A DNA stretch of 64,000 bases from Chryseobacterium sp. 18061 (GCA_902706205.1 CACSKA010000001.1:310001-374000); one strand, 5' to 3'. Counted from the stretch's first letter, positions 29,677-38,369 are shown. The notes: generated from the letters alone by a model not told the origin. Program-made: numbers and translations.

Positions 29677-30691
29677 ATGCTGATTCGCGGGCGATCAGCT
29701 GGCCTGACAGCGTGACTTTCTGCGTCTGTAACTCGGGTTCTTTGAGTTTACGGATGATAAGACTTGCCGCCTGTCGGCCCGTTTCTTCACTGGCGGAGGA
29801 GACAAAAGTGAATGACGGGGAGGTGAGATTGATGTGCAGCATATCTTCAAAGCCGATCAGCGCTACTTGCTGGGTCAGGAACACATCTTTCCCGATAGTA
29901 CGCCCGACCTGATGAATACCGTTGATACAGCCGATCATCGCGTCCGGAGAGTGGCACAGCAGGGCGGTGAGGGTGTTGTTTTTCTCTAGCAGATGCCGGG
30001 TGGCGATGCTGGCCGCATGCGTATCATCACTGCATGCCGGGGCCGAATCCTCTTTGTATACCATGCCATTTTGCACCAGCGCACTGCGAAAACCCTGCAG
30101 CCGTTGCTGGCGAATCAGACACTCGTCCTGACCGCCGATATAGCCAATGCTGCGGTGTCCACGCTCAATCAGATAGCGGGTCGCAAGGCTCGCCGCCTGG
30201 CGGTTATCGCGCATCACCAGATTGCAGTTCTCTTCCATCAGCGACTGGGAAACCACCACTAACGGTAAAGGACACGCGCGAATTTGCTCCGGCAGGTGAG
30301 GGCGTTTGGTGTCGGAAGCCAGATAAATCACGCCCGCTACGCCCTGTTGTTTGAACGATAGCAGGCAACGCTCGAGGCTGGCGTGGTCGTCCTGCGGCTG
30401 ACCGAGAAACACCATATAACCTTGCTTCTCCAGTTCCTGAACCACGCTGGCCATCACCTTGATGGAAAAACTGTCGCTGAAATCGCGCAGGATAAGGCCT
30501 ATCAGATTGGACGTATTGGAACGCAGGTTGGCGGCAGCAACGTTATGCACGTAACCGAGTTGGGCGATGGCGGCCTGAACTTTCTCAATGGTGGCGTCGG
30601 AAATTTTACCTTTCTGACGCAGAACCAAAGAGACGGTGGAGACGGAGACGCCCGACTGTTTCGCCACATCGATAATGCTGACTTTTTTCAA
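29675..30691 (-). CDS. LacI/GalR-family repressor, MalI-like, of the adjacent PTS gene
   Basis: 338 residues from the TTG at 30691 (KKVSIIDVAKQSG), which has a GGGAGCAGG ribosome site; an upstream TTG at 30718 would add nine residues. The N-terminal HTH with recognition helix VSVSTVSLVL and the hinge region HNVAAANLRSN are typical of LacI/GalR proteins and resemble E. coli MalI. The C-terminal periplasmic-binding-like domain is complete. It lies downstream of the PTS EIICB gene with a terminator between them. The likely target is the double palindrome at 32338-32370. The inducer is unknown. Confidence 0.85.
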   Translation of the reverse strand: MKKVSIIDVAKQSGVSVSTVSLVLRQKGKISDATIEKVQAAIAQLGYVHNVAAANLRSNTSNLIGLILRDFSDSFSIKVMASVVQELEKQGYMVFLGQPQDDHASLERCLLSFKQQGVAGVIYLASDTKRPHLPEQIRACPLPLVVVSQSLMEENCNLVMRDNRQAASLATRYLIERGHRSIGYIGGQDECLIRQQRLQGFRSALVQNGMVYKEDSAPACSDDTHAASIATRHLLEKNNTLTALLCHSPDAMIGCINGIHQVGRTIGKDVFLTQQVALIGFEDMLHINLTSPSFTFVSSASEETGRQAASLIIRKLKEPELQTQKVTLSGQLIARESA

Positions 30692-30728
30692 ACCTGCTCC
30701 CTGAAAAACTCGCCGCAATCAAACAGAT

Positions 30729-30759
30729 AAAAAACGTCTCCCGCACGGGCAGGAGACGT
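30729..30759 (-). terminator. Intrinsic terminator after the PTS EIICB gene
   Basis: Stem ACGTCTCC/GGAGACGT (30734-30741 with 30752-30759). On the minus strand it is followed by U residues from the A-run at 30729-30734. It separates the PTS gene from its downstream repressor gene, so the repressor either has its own promoter here or relies on read-through. Confidence 0.82.
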
Positions 30760-30780
30760 GGACAGCGTACCATCTTCCGC

Positions 30781-32280
30781 TTATTTGCCAATCATCGTCG
30801 ACATGGTTTGTGCGATAAATTGCGCTCTGGCACCAAAAATCACCTGGATACCATTGTCCCCGATGAAGACCACTCCGCGAGCGCCGACGGCGTTGAGGCC
30901 ATCTTTGTCCACGATATCGCTCTTCGCCACTTCAAGACGCAGACGGGTGATGCAGGAACCGACGGAGTCAATGTTCTGCGCGCCGCCCAGCAGGCCGATA
31001 ATTTCAGTCGCGATTTCAGTATCAGTTTTGTCGTTCGTATTGGCGGTCACGCTGGTACGGCCCGGCGTTTTGACATCAAAGCGACGAATCACGAAACGGA
31101 AGGTGAAGTAGTAAATCAGCCCCATCGGGATGCCGATGATCACAGCGCTGAGGAAGTTGGTCTGATAGCCGTTAAACGACGGCAGAATACCGAACGACAG
31201 ATAGTCGATGAACCCGGCGGAGAATGATTTGGCGATGTGGGCGTGCATCAGGTACATCGTCATGTAGGCCAGACCGGCCATGATGGCGTTAAAGACGTAC
31301 AGAATTGGCGCCACAAAGATGAAGGTAAATTCAACCGGCTCGGTGATGCCGGTCAGGAAACAGGTCAGGGCCGCAGAGAACAAGATCCCCGCTGCGATTT
31401 TTTTGTTGGCGGTATGCGCTTCGTGGTACATCGCCAGACACGCTGCAGGCAGTGCGAAAAGCATCAGCGGGAACTCACCCTGCATGAATTTACCGGCATT
31501 CTGGTAGCTGTCGCTGCTGAAGGATTTCACGCCTTCTTCCAGCATTTTGAACCAGATGGTCTGGTCGCCGTGAATCACCTGGCCTGCCTGGGTGGTGTAA
31601 TCGCCAAAGGAGTACCAGAACGATGGATACCAGATGTGATGCAGGCCGAGCGGGATCAGTGCGCGTTCAACCAAACCAAAGATAAAGGTCGATGCTGCCT
31701 GGTTATCACCGTTGACCACCACCGACAGGGCGTCGATGCCCGACTGAATATGCGACCAGATATACGGCAGCAGCAGGCCCATGATGAACGACAGAAACGC
31801 CGTCGCGATTGCCACGAAGCGTTTGCCGGAGAAGAAACCGAGGAATTCCGGCAGCTGCATCTTGTGGAAGCGGTTGTAGCACCACGCCGCCAGCACGCCG
31901 CAAATCAGGCCGCCAAAGACGCCCATTTGCAGCGTCGGAATGCCGACGACCATTGCATATTTCCCGCCCTGTGAGGCCATTTCTGGGGTGATGCTCAGCA
32001 CGGTGCCGATGGTGATGTTGGTGACAAACACCGATACCGCCGCGGATAACGCTGCAATCCCCGATTCGGATGCCAGACCGACCGCAGAACCGATAGCGAA
32101 CAGCATCGGCAGGTTATCGAAAATAACCCCACCGGCGTTCATCATTAACGGCATATGGAATTTATCACCGAACGCCAGCAGCAAACCGGCCGCAGGCAGC
32201 AGTGAGATTGGCAGCATCAGCGCACGACCAATCATTGATAATTTTGACAACGATTTAACAAACCCTGAGAACAGACTCAT
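30781..32280 (-). CDS. PTS EIICB sugar permease, glucose/N-acetylglucosamine/maltose family
   Basis: 499-residue phosphotransferase permease. The EIIC domain (about 1-385) has ten or so hydrophobic segments and the family blocks LMLPISLLPAAGLLLAFGD, ERALIPLGLHHIWYPSFWY and LTGITEPVEFTFIFVAPILY. The EIIB domain follows with the phosphorylation site Cys443 in GSCITRLRLEV. No EIIA domain is fused, so EIIA-Glc (Crr) is the likely donor. It is closer to PtsG/NagE than to MalX by eye. No sugar-phosphate hydrolase is adjacent, so the substrate is open. Probably controlled from the palindrome 58 bp upstream of the start. Confidence 0.92.
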   Translation of the reverse strand: MSLFSGFVKSLSKLSMIGRALMLPISLLPAAGLLLAFGDKFHMPLMMNAGGVIFDNLPMLFAIGSAVGLASESGIAALSAAVSVFVTNITIGTVLSITPEMASQGGKYAMVVGIPTLQMGVFGGLICGVLAAWCYNRFHKMQLPEFLGFFSGKRFVAIATAFLSFIMGLLLPYIWSHIQSGIDALSVVVNGDNQAASTFIFGLVERALIPLGLHHIWYPSFWYSFGDYTTQAGQVIHGDQTIWFKMLEEGVKSFSSDSYQNAGKFMQGEFPLMLFALPAACLAMYHEAHTANKKIAAGILFSAALTCFLTGITEPVEFTFIFVAPILYVFNAIMAGLAYMTMYLMHAHIAKSFSAGFIDYLSFGILPSFNGYQTNFLSAVIIGIPMGLIYYFTFRFVIRRFDVKTPGRTSVTANTNDKTDTEIATEIIGLLGGAQNIDSVGSCITRLRLEVAKSDIVDKDGLNAVGARGVVFIGDNGIQVIFGARAQFIAQTMSTMIGK

Positions 32281-32337
32281 GCTGCTTTCCCCCGACCTGA
32301 GACCCTGAGATGCACCGATTACGTGCTGTTTTTTTTG

Positions 32338-32370
32338 TGAGTAGAACGTTCTAGTAGAACGTTCTACTCA
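32338..32370. promoter_or_regulatory. 33-bp perfect palindrome: tandem LacI-type operators before the PTS gene
   Basis: Two copies of TAGAACGTTCTA (32342-32353 and 32355-32366), separated by a single G. They are flanked so that the whole 33 bp is a perfect palindrome, with half TGAGTAGAACGTTCTA. The central AACGTT is the usual LacI/GalR-family core. The site ends 58 bp upstream of the EIICB start codon, where a promoter is expected. Confidence 0.8.
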
Positions 32371-32510
32371 TAGTGGCAAAACCTATTTTACCCGGCAACA
32401 AAAATCTGGATTGTTGCCATACGGTTATCGAATATTTGAAGTTGCGCAGGTTTTAGCCTGATGGTTTGAGGGGCTAATGGATGATCTGCGGAAATAGCGT
32501 GAAGTGAATT

Positions 32511-32538
32511 CCCCCCAGAGCTATTCGCCTGGGGGGGG
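32511..32538 (-). terminator. G/C-run hairpin after the GH42 gene
   Basis: CCCCCCAG pairs with CTGGGGGG around a ten-base loop, just beyond the GH42 stop codon on the minus strand. No U-run follows, so termination strength is uncertain. A run of nine or more G lies in the right arm. Confidence 0.5.
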
Positions 32539-32557
32539 GAGAAATATGCCTGACTGG

Positions 32558-34618
32558 TTAAGCTTTAGATAAAAAAACGTCGATTCCAAAGGCAGGAAGT
32601 GAGTATTGGTGGCCGTTCAGCAAGTCGGGATGAAGCAAAGGCTCAAGAGCACGGCTTTCTTCTGCCAGTTCAAGGGTGACGGTCTGGTCGCTGTAGTTCT
32701 GCACAAACAGATATTCCTCGTCATTCTGCTGCCGGCTCGTTGCAACCACACCTTTTGGCAGGCGTAATGCGGTGCAGGCGCAAATGCCATGTGTATCGAT
32801 AATGGTCTGGTAAAAGTCATACAAGAAATCAACGCCGGTTCTGGCAGCCAGGTAATATGCCTGCCCTTTGCCATAGAGGTTACGGGTTACTGCGGGTCTC
32901 CCCTGATAGAAATCATGTTGATAAACAGCCAATACGTCTGCCGTTTCCGCATGAATTAAATCGCAAAGTTCAATGCACGTATATTCACCTACCGCACCAT
33001 TCCAGCCTGGCGAGGTGATGCTGATTTGATTTGTTTCGCCATCGTAAAGGCTGTCAATTTCTTCTGACCAGATACCCAAAACGTCGCGTAACGGACCCGG
33101 GAACCCGTTGGTAAAACAGAGATCGTCCGGGTTGACGATGCCCGACCAGTACGTAGCAATAAAGACACCCCCTGCGGCCACAAATTGATTCACACGCGCG
33201 GCAAATGCGTCATCCACCATATAGAGCATGGGGGCAATAAGCACGCGATAAGTGCTCAGTTCAGAGTGTCGTGAGACGATGTCTACAGCAATATTCTGCT
33301 GCCACAGCGCCTGATAATGCTGCTGTACCGTTTCTTCAAATTTAATGCCACAGTTGCGTGGTCCCGCTGAATCGTTCACTGCCCAGCGGTTATCCCAGTC
33401 ATAAATCAGCGCAACGTCCGCGTGATAATCCGCGCCCGCAGCACCTGCCAGTTTCTCCAGCGACATGCCAACCTCCTTTACATCCTGCCCGACACGCGTG
33501 CCGATATGCCCGACGTGATCAACTACTGCACCGTGGAATTTTTCAATTGAACCACGGCTTTTACGCCACTGAAAATACTGAACCGAATCAGAACCATGCG
33601 CTACTGCCTGTAATGACGAAAGCATATGCATGCCCGGTTTCTTAAGCTTACTGACTCCTTGCCAACTTGTGGTGCCTGGCGTGGATTCCATTAGTAAGAA
33701 CGGCAGGCCCGGTTTCAGACTACGCATCAGGTCAAACGTGAAGGCTGTGTACGAAGCCAATTGCAGCTGATCCCGGGTCTGGTGCCATTCCGGGTAACTG
33801 TCCCAAGAAATGAAATCGACTTCCTGTGCGAGTCGCCAGTAATCGTAATCGTTAAACACGCCGTGGAAGTTGGTCGTGGCGGGTAGTGCCGGGTTGTACG
33901 GTTTAACCGCCTGGATTTCATGGCGACAAAACAGCGCCACTTGTTCGCTCACAAAACGCCGCCAGTCAACATTCAACGCATGTACTGATTCTTCGCCCAA
34001 TGGCCCTGGTGAGTGAAGTTGTTCCCAGCTGGAATACTCGTGGCTCCAGAATGAACTCCACCAGCGCTGGTTTAAATTTTCCAGTGTCTGGTATTTATTC
34101 TTCAGCCATTTTCGAAATGCTTGCTGGCAATTATCGCAATGGCACTCACCGCCGTATTCATTCGAAATATGCCAGGCCAGTACAGCGGGATGGTGCGCAT
34201 AACGTTTCGCCAATTGTTGGTTAATGCTCCCGGTTAAACGTAAGTAATCGGGTGACGAATAGCAGTGGTTGTGCCGTTCACCATGCAGGCTTTTAGTGAG
34301 ATTTTTATGAGTACGTAATACCTGCGGATATTTTTCAGATACCCAGGCGGGTCTTGCACCACTCGGCGTTGCCAGGAAAACATAAATGCCATTGGCATAG
34401 AGTGTATCTAACACATTATCCAGCCAGGTGAACTGGAAATTTCCCTCTTCAGGTTCCAGCGTAGACCAGCTAAAAATACCGACAGACATCACATTGCACT
34501 TTGTTTCTTTCATCATCGCAATATCTTGTGCAAGGATCTCGGGCTGATTTAGCCACTGGTCAGGGTTATAATCTGCACCGTGTAAAAAATGTAATGTCGG
34601 GAATAATTTACTCATCAC
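32558..34618 (-). CDS. GH42 beta-galactosidase
   Basis: Cytoplasmic glycoside hydrolase of family 42, 686 residues. The acid/base Glu154 is in HISNEYGG (150-157) and the nucleophile Glu311 in FLLMESTPG (307-315). The structural zinc cluster C159-C161-C164 follows (GECHCDNC), with Cys119 upstream (HNHCY). Domain order is a TIM barrel (1 to about 390), a Rossmann-like trimerisation domain (about 390-610) and a C-terminal beta domain. The start has a GGAGGC site. It lies 8 bp after the LacY-like symporter gene, so import and hydrolysis of a galactoside are coupled. LacZ (GH2) is unrelated. Confidence 0.93.
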   Translation of the reverse strand: MMSKLFPTLHFLHGADYNPDQWLNQPEILAQDIAMMKETKCNVMSVGIFSWSTLEPEEGNFQFTWLDNVLDTLYANGIYVFLATPSGARPAWVSEKYPQVLRTHKNLTKSLHGERHNHCYSSPDYLRLTGSINQQLAKRYAHHPAVLAWHISNEYGGECHCDNCQQAFRKWLKNKYQTLENLNQRWWSSFWSHEYSSWEQLHSPGPLGEESVHALNVDWRRFVSEQVALFCRHEIQAVKPYNPALPATTNFHGVFNDYDYWRLAQEVDFISWDSYPEWHQTRDQLQLASYTAFTFDLMRSLKPGLPFLLMESTPGTTSWQGVSKLKKPGMHMLSSLQAVAHGSDSVQYFQWRKSRGSIEKFHGAVVDHVGHIGTRVGQDVKEVGMSLEKLAGAAGADYHADVALIYDWDNRWAVNDSAGPRNCGIKFEETVQQHYQALWQQNIAVDIVSRHSELSTYRVLIAPMLYMVDDAFAARVNQFVAAGGVFIATYWSGIVNPDDLCFTNGFPGPLRDVLGIWSEEIDSLYDGETNQISITSPGWNGAVGEYTCIELCDLIHAETADVLAVYQHDFYQGRPAVTRNLYGKGQAYYLAARTGVDFLYDFYQTIIDTHGICACTALRLPKGVVATSRQQNDEEYLFVQNYSDQTVTLELAEESRALEPLLHPDLLNGHQYSLPAFGIDVFLSKA

Positions 34619-34626
34619 TGCCTCCG

Positions 34627-35859
34627 TTATGCTAAAGACTCTCTCTCCTGAGAAAGGGGTATGACGTTGTCTTTTTTATTACTTAGAGAGAACACTGAGA
34701 ACAGCGTAAAGATCCCTGAAATAATGCCAAGAATGATATAGGTGTTAGCAAAACCAATCGTGTCGTACAAATATCCAACCGTCGGAGAGTAAATCGTCGT
34801 CGCGATGGATGCGGAAAACAGGACTAACAAGTAGATAGTCGATGACAATTTCTGTTCAAAATTCTGTGCGATAAATTTAAAGATGGAGATGAGAATTAAG
34901 GGTTTTTCAATCGCATGCATCATTTTTACTGCCGCAATCCACACAGGCCCAAGCGGTACGGCAGAACCCAGAATGCGTATAGACATAATGGTGCCAGCGA
35001 TAATCATTGCCCGCTTTGCACCCACACGATTGACAAACCAGGGCATCAGGCCAAGGAATAGGGTTTCAAAACAGACCTGTACAGACGCCAGCGTGCCGTA
35101 CCATTTATTCCCGATATCAACACTTGAGAACTGAAGAGAGAAATACTGTGCAAATTGTTGATCGTAAGTGTCATAAATTTGCGAGACGAAAAGGGTGAAT
35201 ATGATCAGCATCCAAAACTGTTTGTTTTTCGCTAGTTCAAAAACATGTGCACCTTTTAGTGATGACGTCATTTTCTCTTCTTCAATGGTGACTTCAATTT
35301 TAGTCAACATAAAGCAGATAGCCGCCAGAACAATCGCGATGCTGGCCAGCCAGAAAGAAAGGTTAGGGTTGTCATTAATATTACGCCCGACAATATAGGC
35401 GGCAGCCGCCCAGCCCAAAGACCCCCACATTCTCACGCGACCATATTCGAAGGAATAACGGCGGGATATCTTGTCGATATAAGAATCGATAACCCCGCAA
35501 CCGGAGTTAAAGATAATCCCCAGATAAACCCCACCCAATATGGCACCCAACCAGAATGAACTCACCAATAATGGGGCATAAATATAAATAAAGAATGGCC
35601 CGATAGGCAGCAGCAAAGCAATGATCAGAAAGATTAAGGATTTCTTCGTACCAAATTTATCTGAGATAAAACCAAAGAACGGCTGCATTGTCAGCGCAAT
35701 AAACGCGTTAATGGCGTAAAGCCAACCCGTTTTGGTTGCACTGATCCCTAAATGCTGAGTCGTCCAGATAACAAAAAAGGCCATCGTCGACGACCAGGCA
35801 AACAGGTAGAGAAAATCGAAAATGCTTAAAAGAATGTAGTTCCTTTTACCGGTAACCAT
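34627..35859 (-). CDS. LacY-family oligosaccharide:H+ symporter
   Basis: Twelve-helix major facilitator, 410 residues, clearly homologous to LacY. Aligned by eye, residues equivalent to Arg144 (FEYGRVRMWG), Arg302 (TIMSIRILGS), His322 and Glu325 (MMHAIEKP) are kept. The Glu126 position is Asp (GVIDSYIDKISRR). The Glu269 position is Val, with a Glu three residues further on (SVQVCFETLF). Substrate preference may therefore differ from lactose permease. It is the first gene of the unit with GH42, with a GAGGAAG ribosome site, and is divergent from the LacI-like repressor. Confidence 0.92.
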   Translation of the reverse strand: MVTGKRNYILLSIFDFLYLFAWSSTMAFFVIWTTQHLGISATKTGWLYAINAFIALTMQPFFGFISDKFGTKKSLIFLIIALLLPIGPFFIYIYAPLLVSSFWLGAILGGVYLGIIFNSGCGVIDSYIDKISRRYSFEYGRVRMWGSLGWAAAAYIVGRNINDNPNLSFWLASIAIVLAAICFMLTKIEVTIEEEKMTSSLKGAHVFELAKNKQFWMLIIFTLFVSQIYDTYDQQFAQYFSLQFSSVDIGNKWYGTLASVQVCFETLFLGLMPWFVNRVGAKRAMIIAGTIMSIRILGSAVPLGPVWIAAVKMMHAIEKPLILISIFKFIAQNFEQKLSSTIYLLVLFSASIATTIYSPTVGYLYDTIGFANTYIILGIISGIFTLFSVFSLSNKKDNVIPLSQERESLA

Positions 35860-35969
35860 TTTTTCTTCCTCATCAAGGAACAGAGTTGGTGCTTCGCTGA
35901 AGACTCAGTGAGTCGCGCTATTTTTAGGGATAGATTCACGCGTCTGGGTCGGGAGTATTTACGTAATCA

Positions 35970-35990
35970 CAAAATGTACGACGTTCACAT
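35970..35990 (-). promoter_or_regulatory. Candidate repressor operator 1 of the lac-like unit
   Basis: On the minus strand ATGTGAACGTCGTACATTTTG. It matches the plus-strand element at 36115-36135 at 18 of 21 positions, in opposite orientation, within the divergent promoter region. It is likely a binding site for the adjacent LacI-like protein. A weak CRP-like TGTGA is embedded, so a CRP role is not excluded. Confidence 0.55.
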
Positions 35991-36114
35991 CAGTGGGTTA
36001 CATACAATACCCAGCAAATAGTTCAAACAACTGTCGGTAAGTCAAACTGCAATGAACATCACAGAATCCAGGGTTAAAAGTGATAAAGGGTGAACAAGAT
36101 CCCAAAATGCGATC

Positions 36115-36135
36115 ATGTGAACGTATGACATTTTG
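36115..36135 (+). promoter_or_regulatory. Candidate repressor operator 2 of the lac-like unit
   Basis: ATGTGAACGTATGACATTTTG, the inverted partner of 35970-35990, with centres about 145 bp apart. CAAAATG at 36103-36109 also pairs with CATTTTG at 36129-36135. The site lies 68 bp upstream of the repressor start and could mediate autoregulation and looping. Confidence 0.55.
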
Positions 36136-36202
36136 ATATAGTAACCGCTGCAGCCAGGATGAAACGGACTACTTTAGCCACGCGCAAATGAAAGGATTGA
36201 GG

Positions 36203-37243
36203 GTGAATAAAAATAGAAATGCGACGCTTGAAGATGTTGCTCAACGGGCTGGTGTCTCCTATCAGACGGTGTCCAGAGTGCTTAATAAATCGGTGAATGT
36301 TGCCGATAAAACGCGAATTCGCGTTGAGCAGGCTATTGAAGAACTACGCTACGTACCCAATCGCCTGGCGCAACAACTTGTCGGGAAAAGAGCCCTGACA
36401 TTAGGGCTGATTACCACATCCCTTGCGCTGCATGCTCCTTCGCAAATTGCTGCTTCTGTCAAAAAACACGCACGTGAAGCCCATTATCAGGTGCTGATTT
36501 CGATGATTGATGAACATGACCCCTTGGCTATCCAGCAATCCATCAACGAATTTAAATCTCAATTTGTCGACAAAATCCTTATCAACGTCCCGCTGGAAAC
36601 ACCCGTTGCTCAGGCTTTAGCTGCCCAAAATAACGATGTGATGTGCCTTTTTCTCGACGTTGCTCCAGACAGTGGGGTGTTCCATGTCATCTTCGACCCG
36701 GCAAATGGAACCCAAGAGAGCGTTAAGCGCTTGCATGAACTCGGGCACCACTCTGTCGCGCTGATGCCTGGTCCACAGCACTCGATTTCTGCACAACTAC
36801 GCCTGGCGAGTTGGGTAACCAGCCTGGCCGAATTAGGTCTGACGCCTGCGGCGATTATTTTTGGTTCGTGGGATGCACAAAGTGGTTACGACGATGTAAG
36901 GCAACTTATTGAAAATAAAGTCGAGTTTAGCGCGATTTTAGCCGGTAACGATCAGATGGCACTGGGTGCACTGAGTGCATTAAATCAAGCAAATATCGCT
37001 GTGCCGGCGCAGGTGTCGGTGATTGGTTACGATGATAGTTATGAAAGTGCGTTTTTCATCCCATCCCTTACCACCGTTCGGCTGGATTTGGACGCGCAAG
37101 GTAAAGAAGCGGTGGCCAGAGTGCTGGTTGCAACACAGGAAAACCGGCCAGCCAATTGCATTTTGCCCGCGGAGTTTGTGCTACGTGATTCGATTCTGCA
37201 GAAGTCTTGCAAAGAAATAGAGGGAACGTTGGTAGAACGCTAA
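36203..37243 (+). CDS. LacI-like repressor of the GH42/LacY-like unit
   Basis: 346 residues from GTG 36203, which has AAGGA six bases upstream; an ATG at 36188 with no ribosome site would add five residues. The DNA-reading helix VSYQTVSRVLN is the same as E. coli LacI VSYQTVSRVVN through most of its length. Also shared are NRLAQQLVGK (hinge), SSLALHAPSQI-like SLALHAPSQIAAS, LFLDV, GND/ANDQMALGA and SVIGYDD. No long tetramerisation tail is present; it stops after KEIEGTLVER. It is divergent from the symporter gene. The effector is probably a galactoside. Confidence 0.88.
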   Translation: MNKNRNATLEDVAQRAGVSYQTVSRVLNKSVNVADKTRIRVEQAIEELRYVPNRLAQQLVGKRALTLGLITTSLALHAPSQIAASVKKHAREAHYQVLISMIDEHDPLAIQQSINEFKSQFVDKILINVPLETPVAQALAAQNNDVMCLFLDVAPDSGVFHVIFDPANGTQESVKRLHELGHHSVALMPGPQHSISAQLRLASWVTSLAELGLTPAAIIFGSWDAQSGYDDVRQLIENKVEFSAILAGNDQMALGALSALNQANIAVPAQVSVIGYDDSYESAFFIPSLTTVRLDLDAQGKEAVARVLVATQENRPANCILPAEFVLRDSILQKSCKEIEGTLVER

Positions 37244-37258
37244 TTCAGTCGTCTAAAA

Positions 37259-37275
37259 CGGCCCAAGTAGGGCCG
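37259..37275. terminator. Short hairpin between lacI-like gene and ybcJ
   Basis: CGGCCC-AAGTA-GGGCCG, 15 bp after the repressor stop, between convergent genes, without a T-run. Confidence 0.45.
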
Positions 37276-37287
37276 CATGGACGCTGA

Positions 37288-37500
37288 TTACGCTTGAACA
37301 GTAATACTCTGACCTTCAAAGACAACCGTCTGGCCAGCAACAATTTTGCAGCGTTTACGGGTTTCAACAACACCGTCTACTTTAACCACGCCTTCAGCAA
37401 TCACCGCTTTCGCCCGGGCGCCACTTTCGCACCAGCCTTCAAGTTTCAGCAGGTCGCATAATTCAACATGTGGGTGTTTACCCAGAGAAAAAGTCGCCAT
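37288..37500 (-). CDS. ybcJ: S4-like RNA-binding protein YbcJ
   Basis: 70-residue protein, the E. coli length, with a single S4-type alpha-L RNA-binding fold: HVELCDLLKLEGWCESGARAKAVIAEGVVKVDGVVETRKRCKIVAGQTV. In E. coli the YbcJ structure is known and RNA binding is inferred. It starts 2 bp after the folD stop on the same strand, so it is expressed with folD. Confidence 0.95.
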   Translation of the reverse strand: MATFSLGKHPHVELCDLLKLEGWCESGARAKAVIAEGVVKVDGVVETRKRCKIVAGQTVVFEGQSITVQA

Positions 37501-37502
37501 TC

Positions 37503-38369
37503 TTATATTTCCTTTACATCATGATATTCTTCACACGCTTGCAGCGTGTTCTGGATAAGCGTTGCCACGGTCATTGGGCCAACGCCACCCGGTACGGGGG
37601 TGATATACGACGCGCGCGCGGCGGCATCGTCAAAAATCACATCACCGACCACTTTTCCGCTTTCCAGACGGTTGATGCCGACGTCGACCACAATCGCGCC
37701 TTCTTTGATCCACTCGCCAGGAATAAAGCCCGGTTTACCGACCGCGACGACCAGCAAATCGGCGTTCTCAACGTGCTGACGCAGATTTTTGGTAAAGCGG
37801 TGGGTGACGGTAGTGGTACAGCCCGCGAGCAGTAATTCCATACTCATTGGACGACCCACAATGTTCGATGCGCCCACGATCACTGCGTTCAGCCCGTAGG
37901 TATCGATATTGTAACGCTCAAGCATCGTCACGATCCCGCGTGGTGTGCACGGCCGCAGACACGGCGCACGCTGGCACAGACGACCGACGTTATACGGATG
38001 GAAGCCGTCCACGTCTTTGTCCGGCGCAATGCGTTCCAGTACCTTCACGTTATCAATGCCCGCAGGCAGCGGAAGCTGTACCAGAATGCCGTCGATGGAG
38101 TCATCAGCGTTCAGGGTATCGATAAGCTCCAGCAGCTCGGCTTCGAGGGTGGTTTCCGGCAGGTCGTAAGAGCGGGAAATGAAGCCCACTTCTTCGCACG
38201 CTTTGCGTTTGCTGCCGACGTAAATTTGCGACGCAGGATTGCTGCCGACCAGCACTACCGCTAATCCAGGGGCGCGTTTTCCGGCGGAAATTCTCGCCTT
38301 CACTTTTTCCGCGACCTCAGAGCGTACCTGCTGCGCAATCGTTTTACCGTCAATAATCTTTGCTGCCAT
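37503..38369 (-). CDS. folD: Methylenetetrahydrofolate dehydrogenase / cyclohydrolase
   Basis: Bifunctional one-carbon enzyme, 288 residues from ATG 38369 ([15 protein letters not shown]), identical in length to E. coli; an in-frame start 15 codons upstream has no support. Motifs: [13 protein letters not shown] with the catalytic lysine (about 50-62), [13 protein letters not shown] (about 95-107), [12 protein letters not shown], the NADP loop [21 protein letters not shown] (about 161-181), and [14 protein letters not shown]. Confidence 0.97.
   Translation of the reverse strand: MAAKIIDGKTIAQQVRSEVAEKVKARISAGKRAPGLAVVLVGSNPASQIYVGSKRKACEEVGFISRSYDLPETTLEAELLELIDTLNADDSIDGILVQLPLPAGIDNVKVLERIAPDKDVDGFHPYNVGRLCQRAPCLRPCTPRGIVTMLERYNIDTYGLNAVIVGASNIVGRPMSMELLLAGCTTTVTHRFTKNLRQHVENADLLVVAVGKPGFIPGEWIKEGAIVVDVGINRLESGKVVGDVIFDDAAARASYITPVPGGVGPMTVATLIQNTLQACEEYHDVKEI

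Noticed and set aside
31237..31974. 245-codon open frame antisense to the PTS EIICB gene
   Set aside because: His/Gln/Arg-rich composition typical of antisense frames of membrane proteins; no start signal.
36115..36135. CRP site in the lac-like promoter
   Set aside because: TGTGA is present but the second half (GACAT) matches TCACA poorly. The inverted 21-bp partner at 35970 argues for a repressor operator instead.
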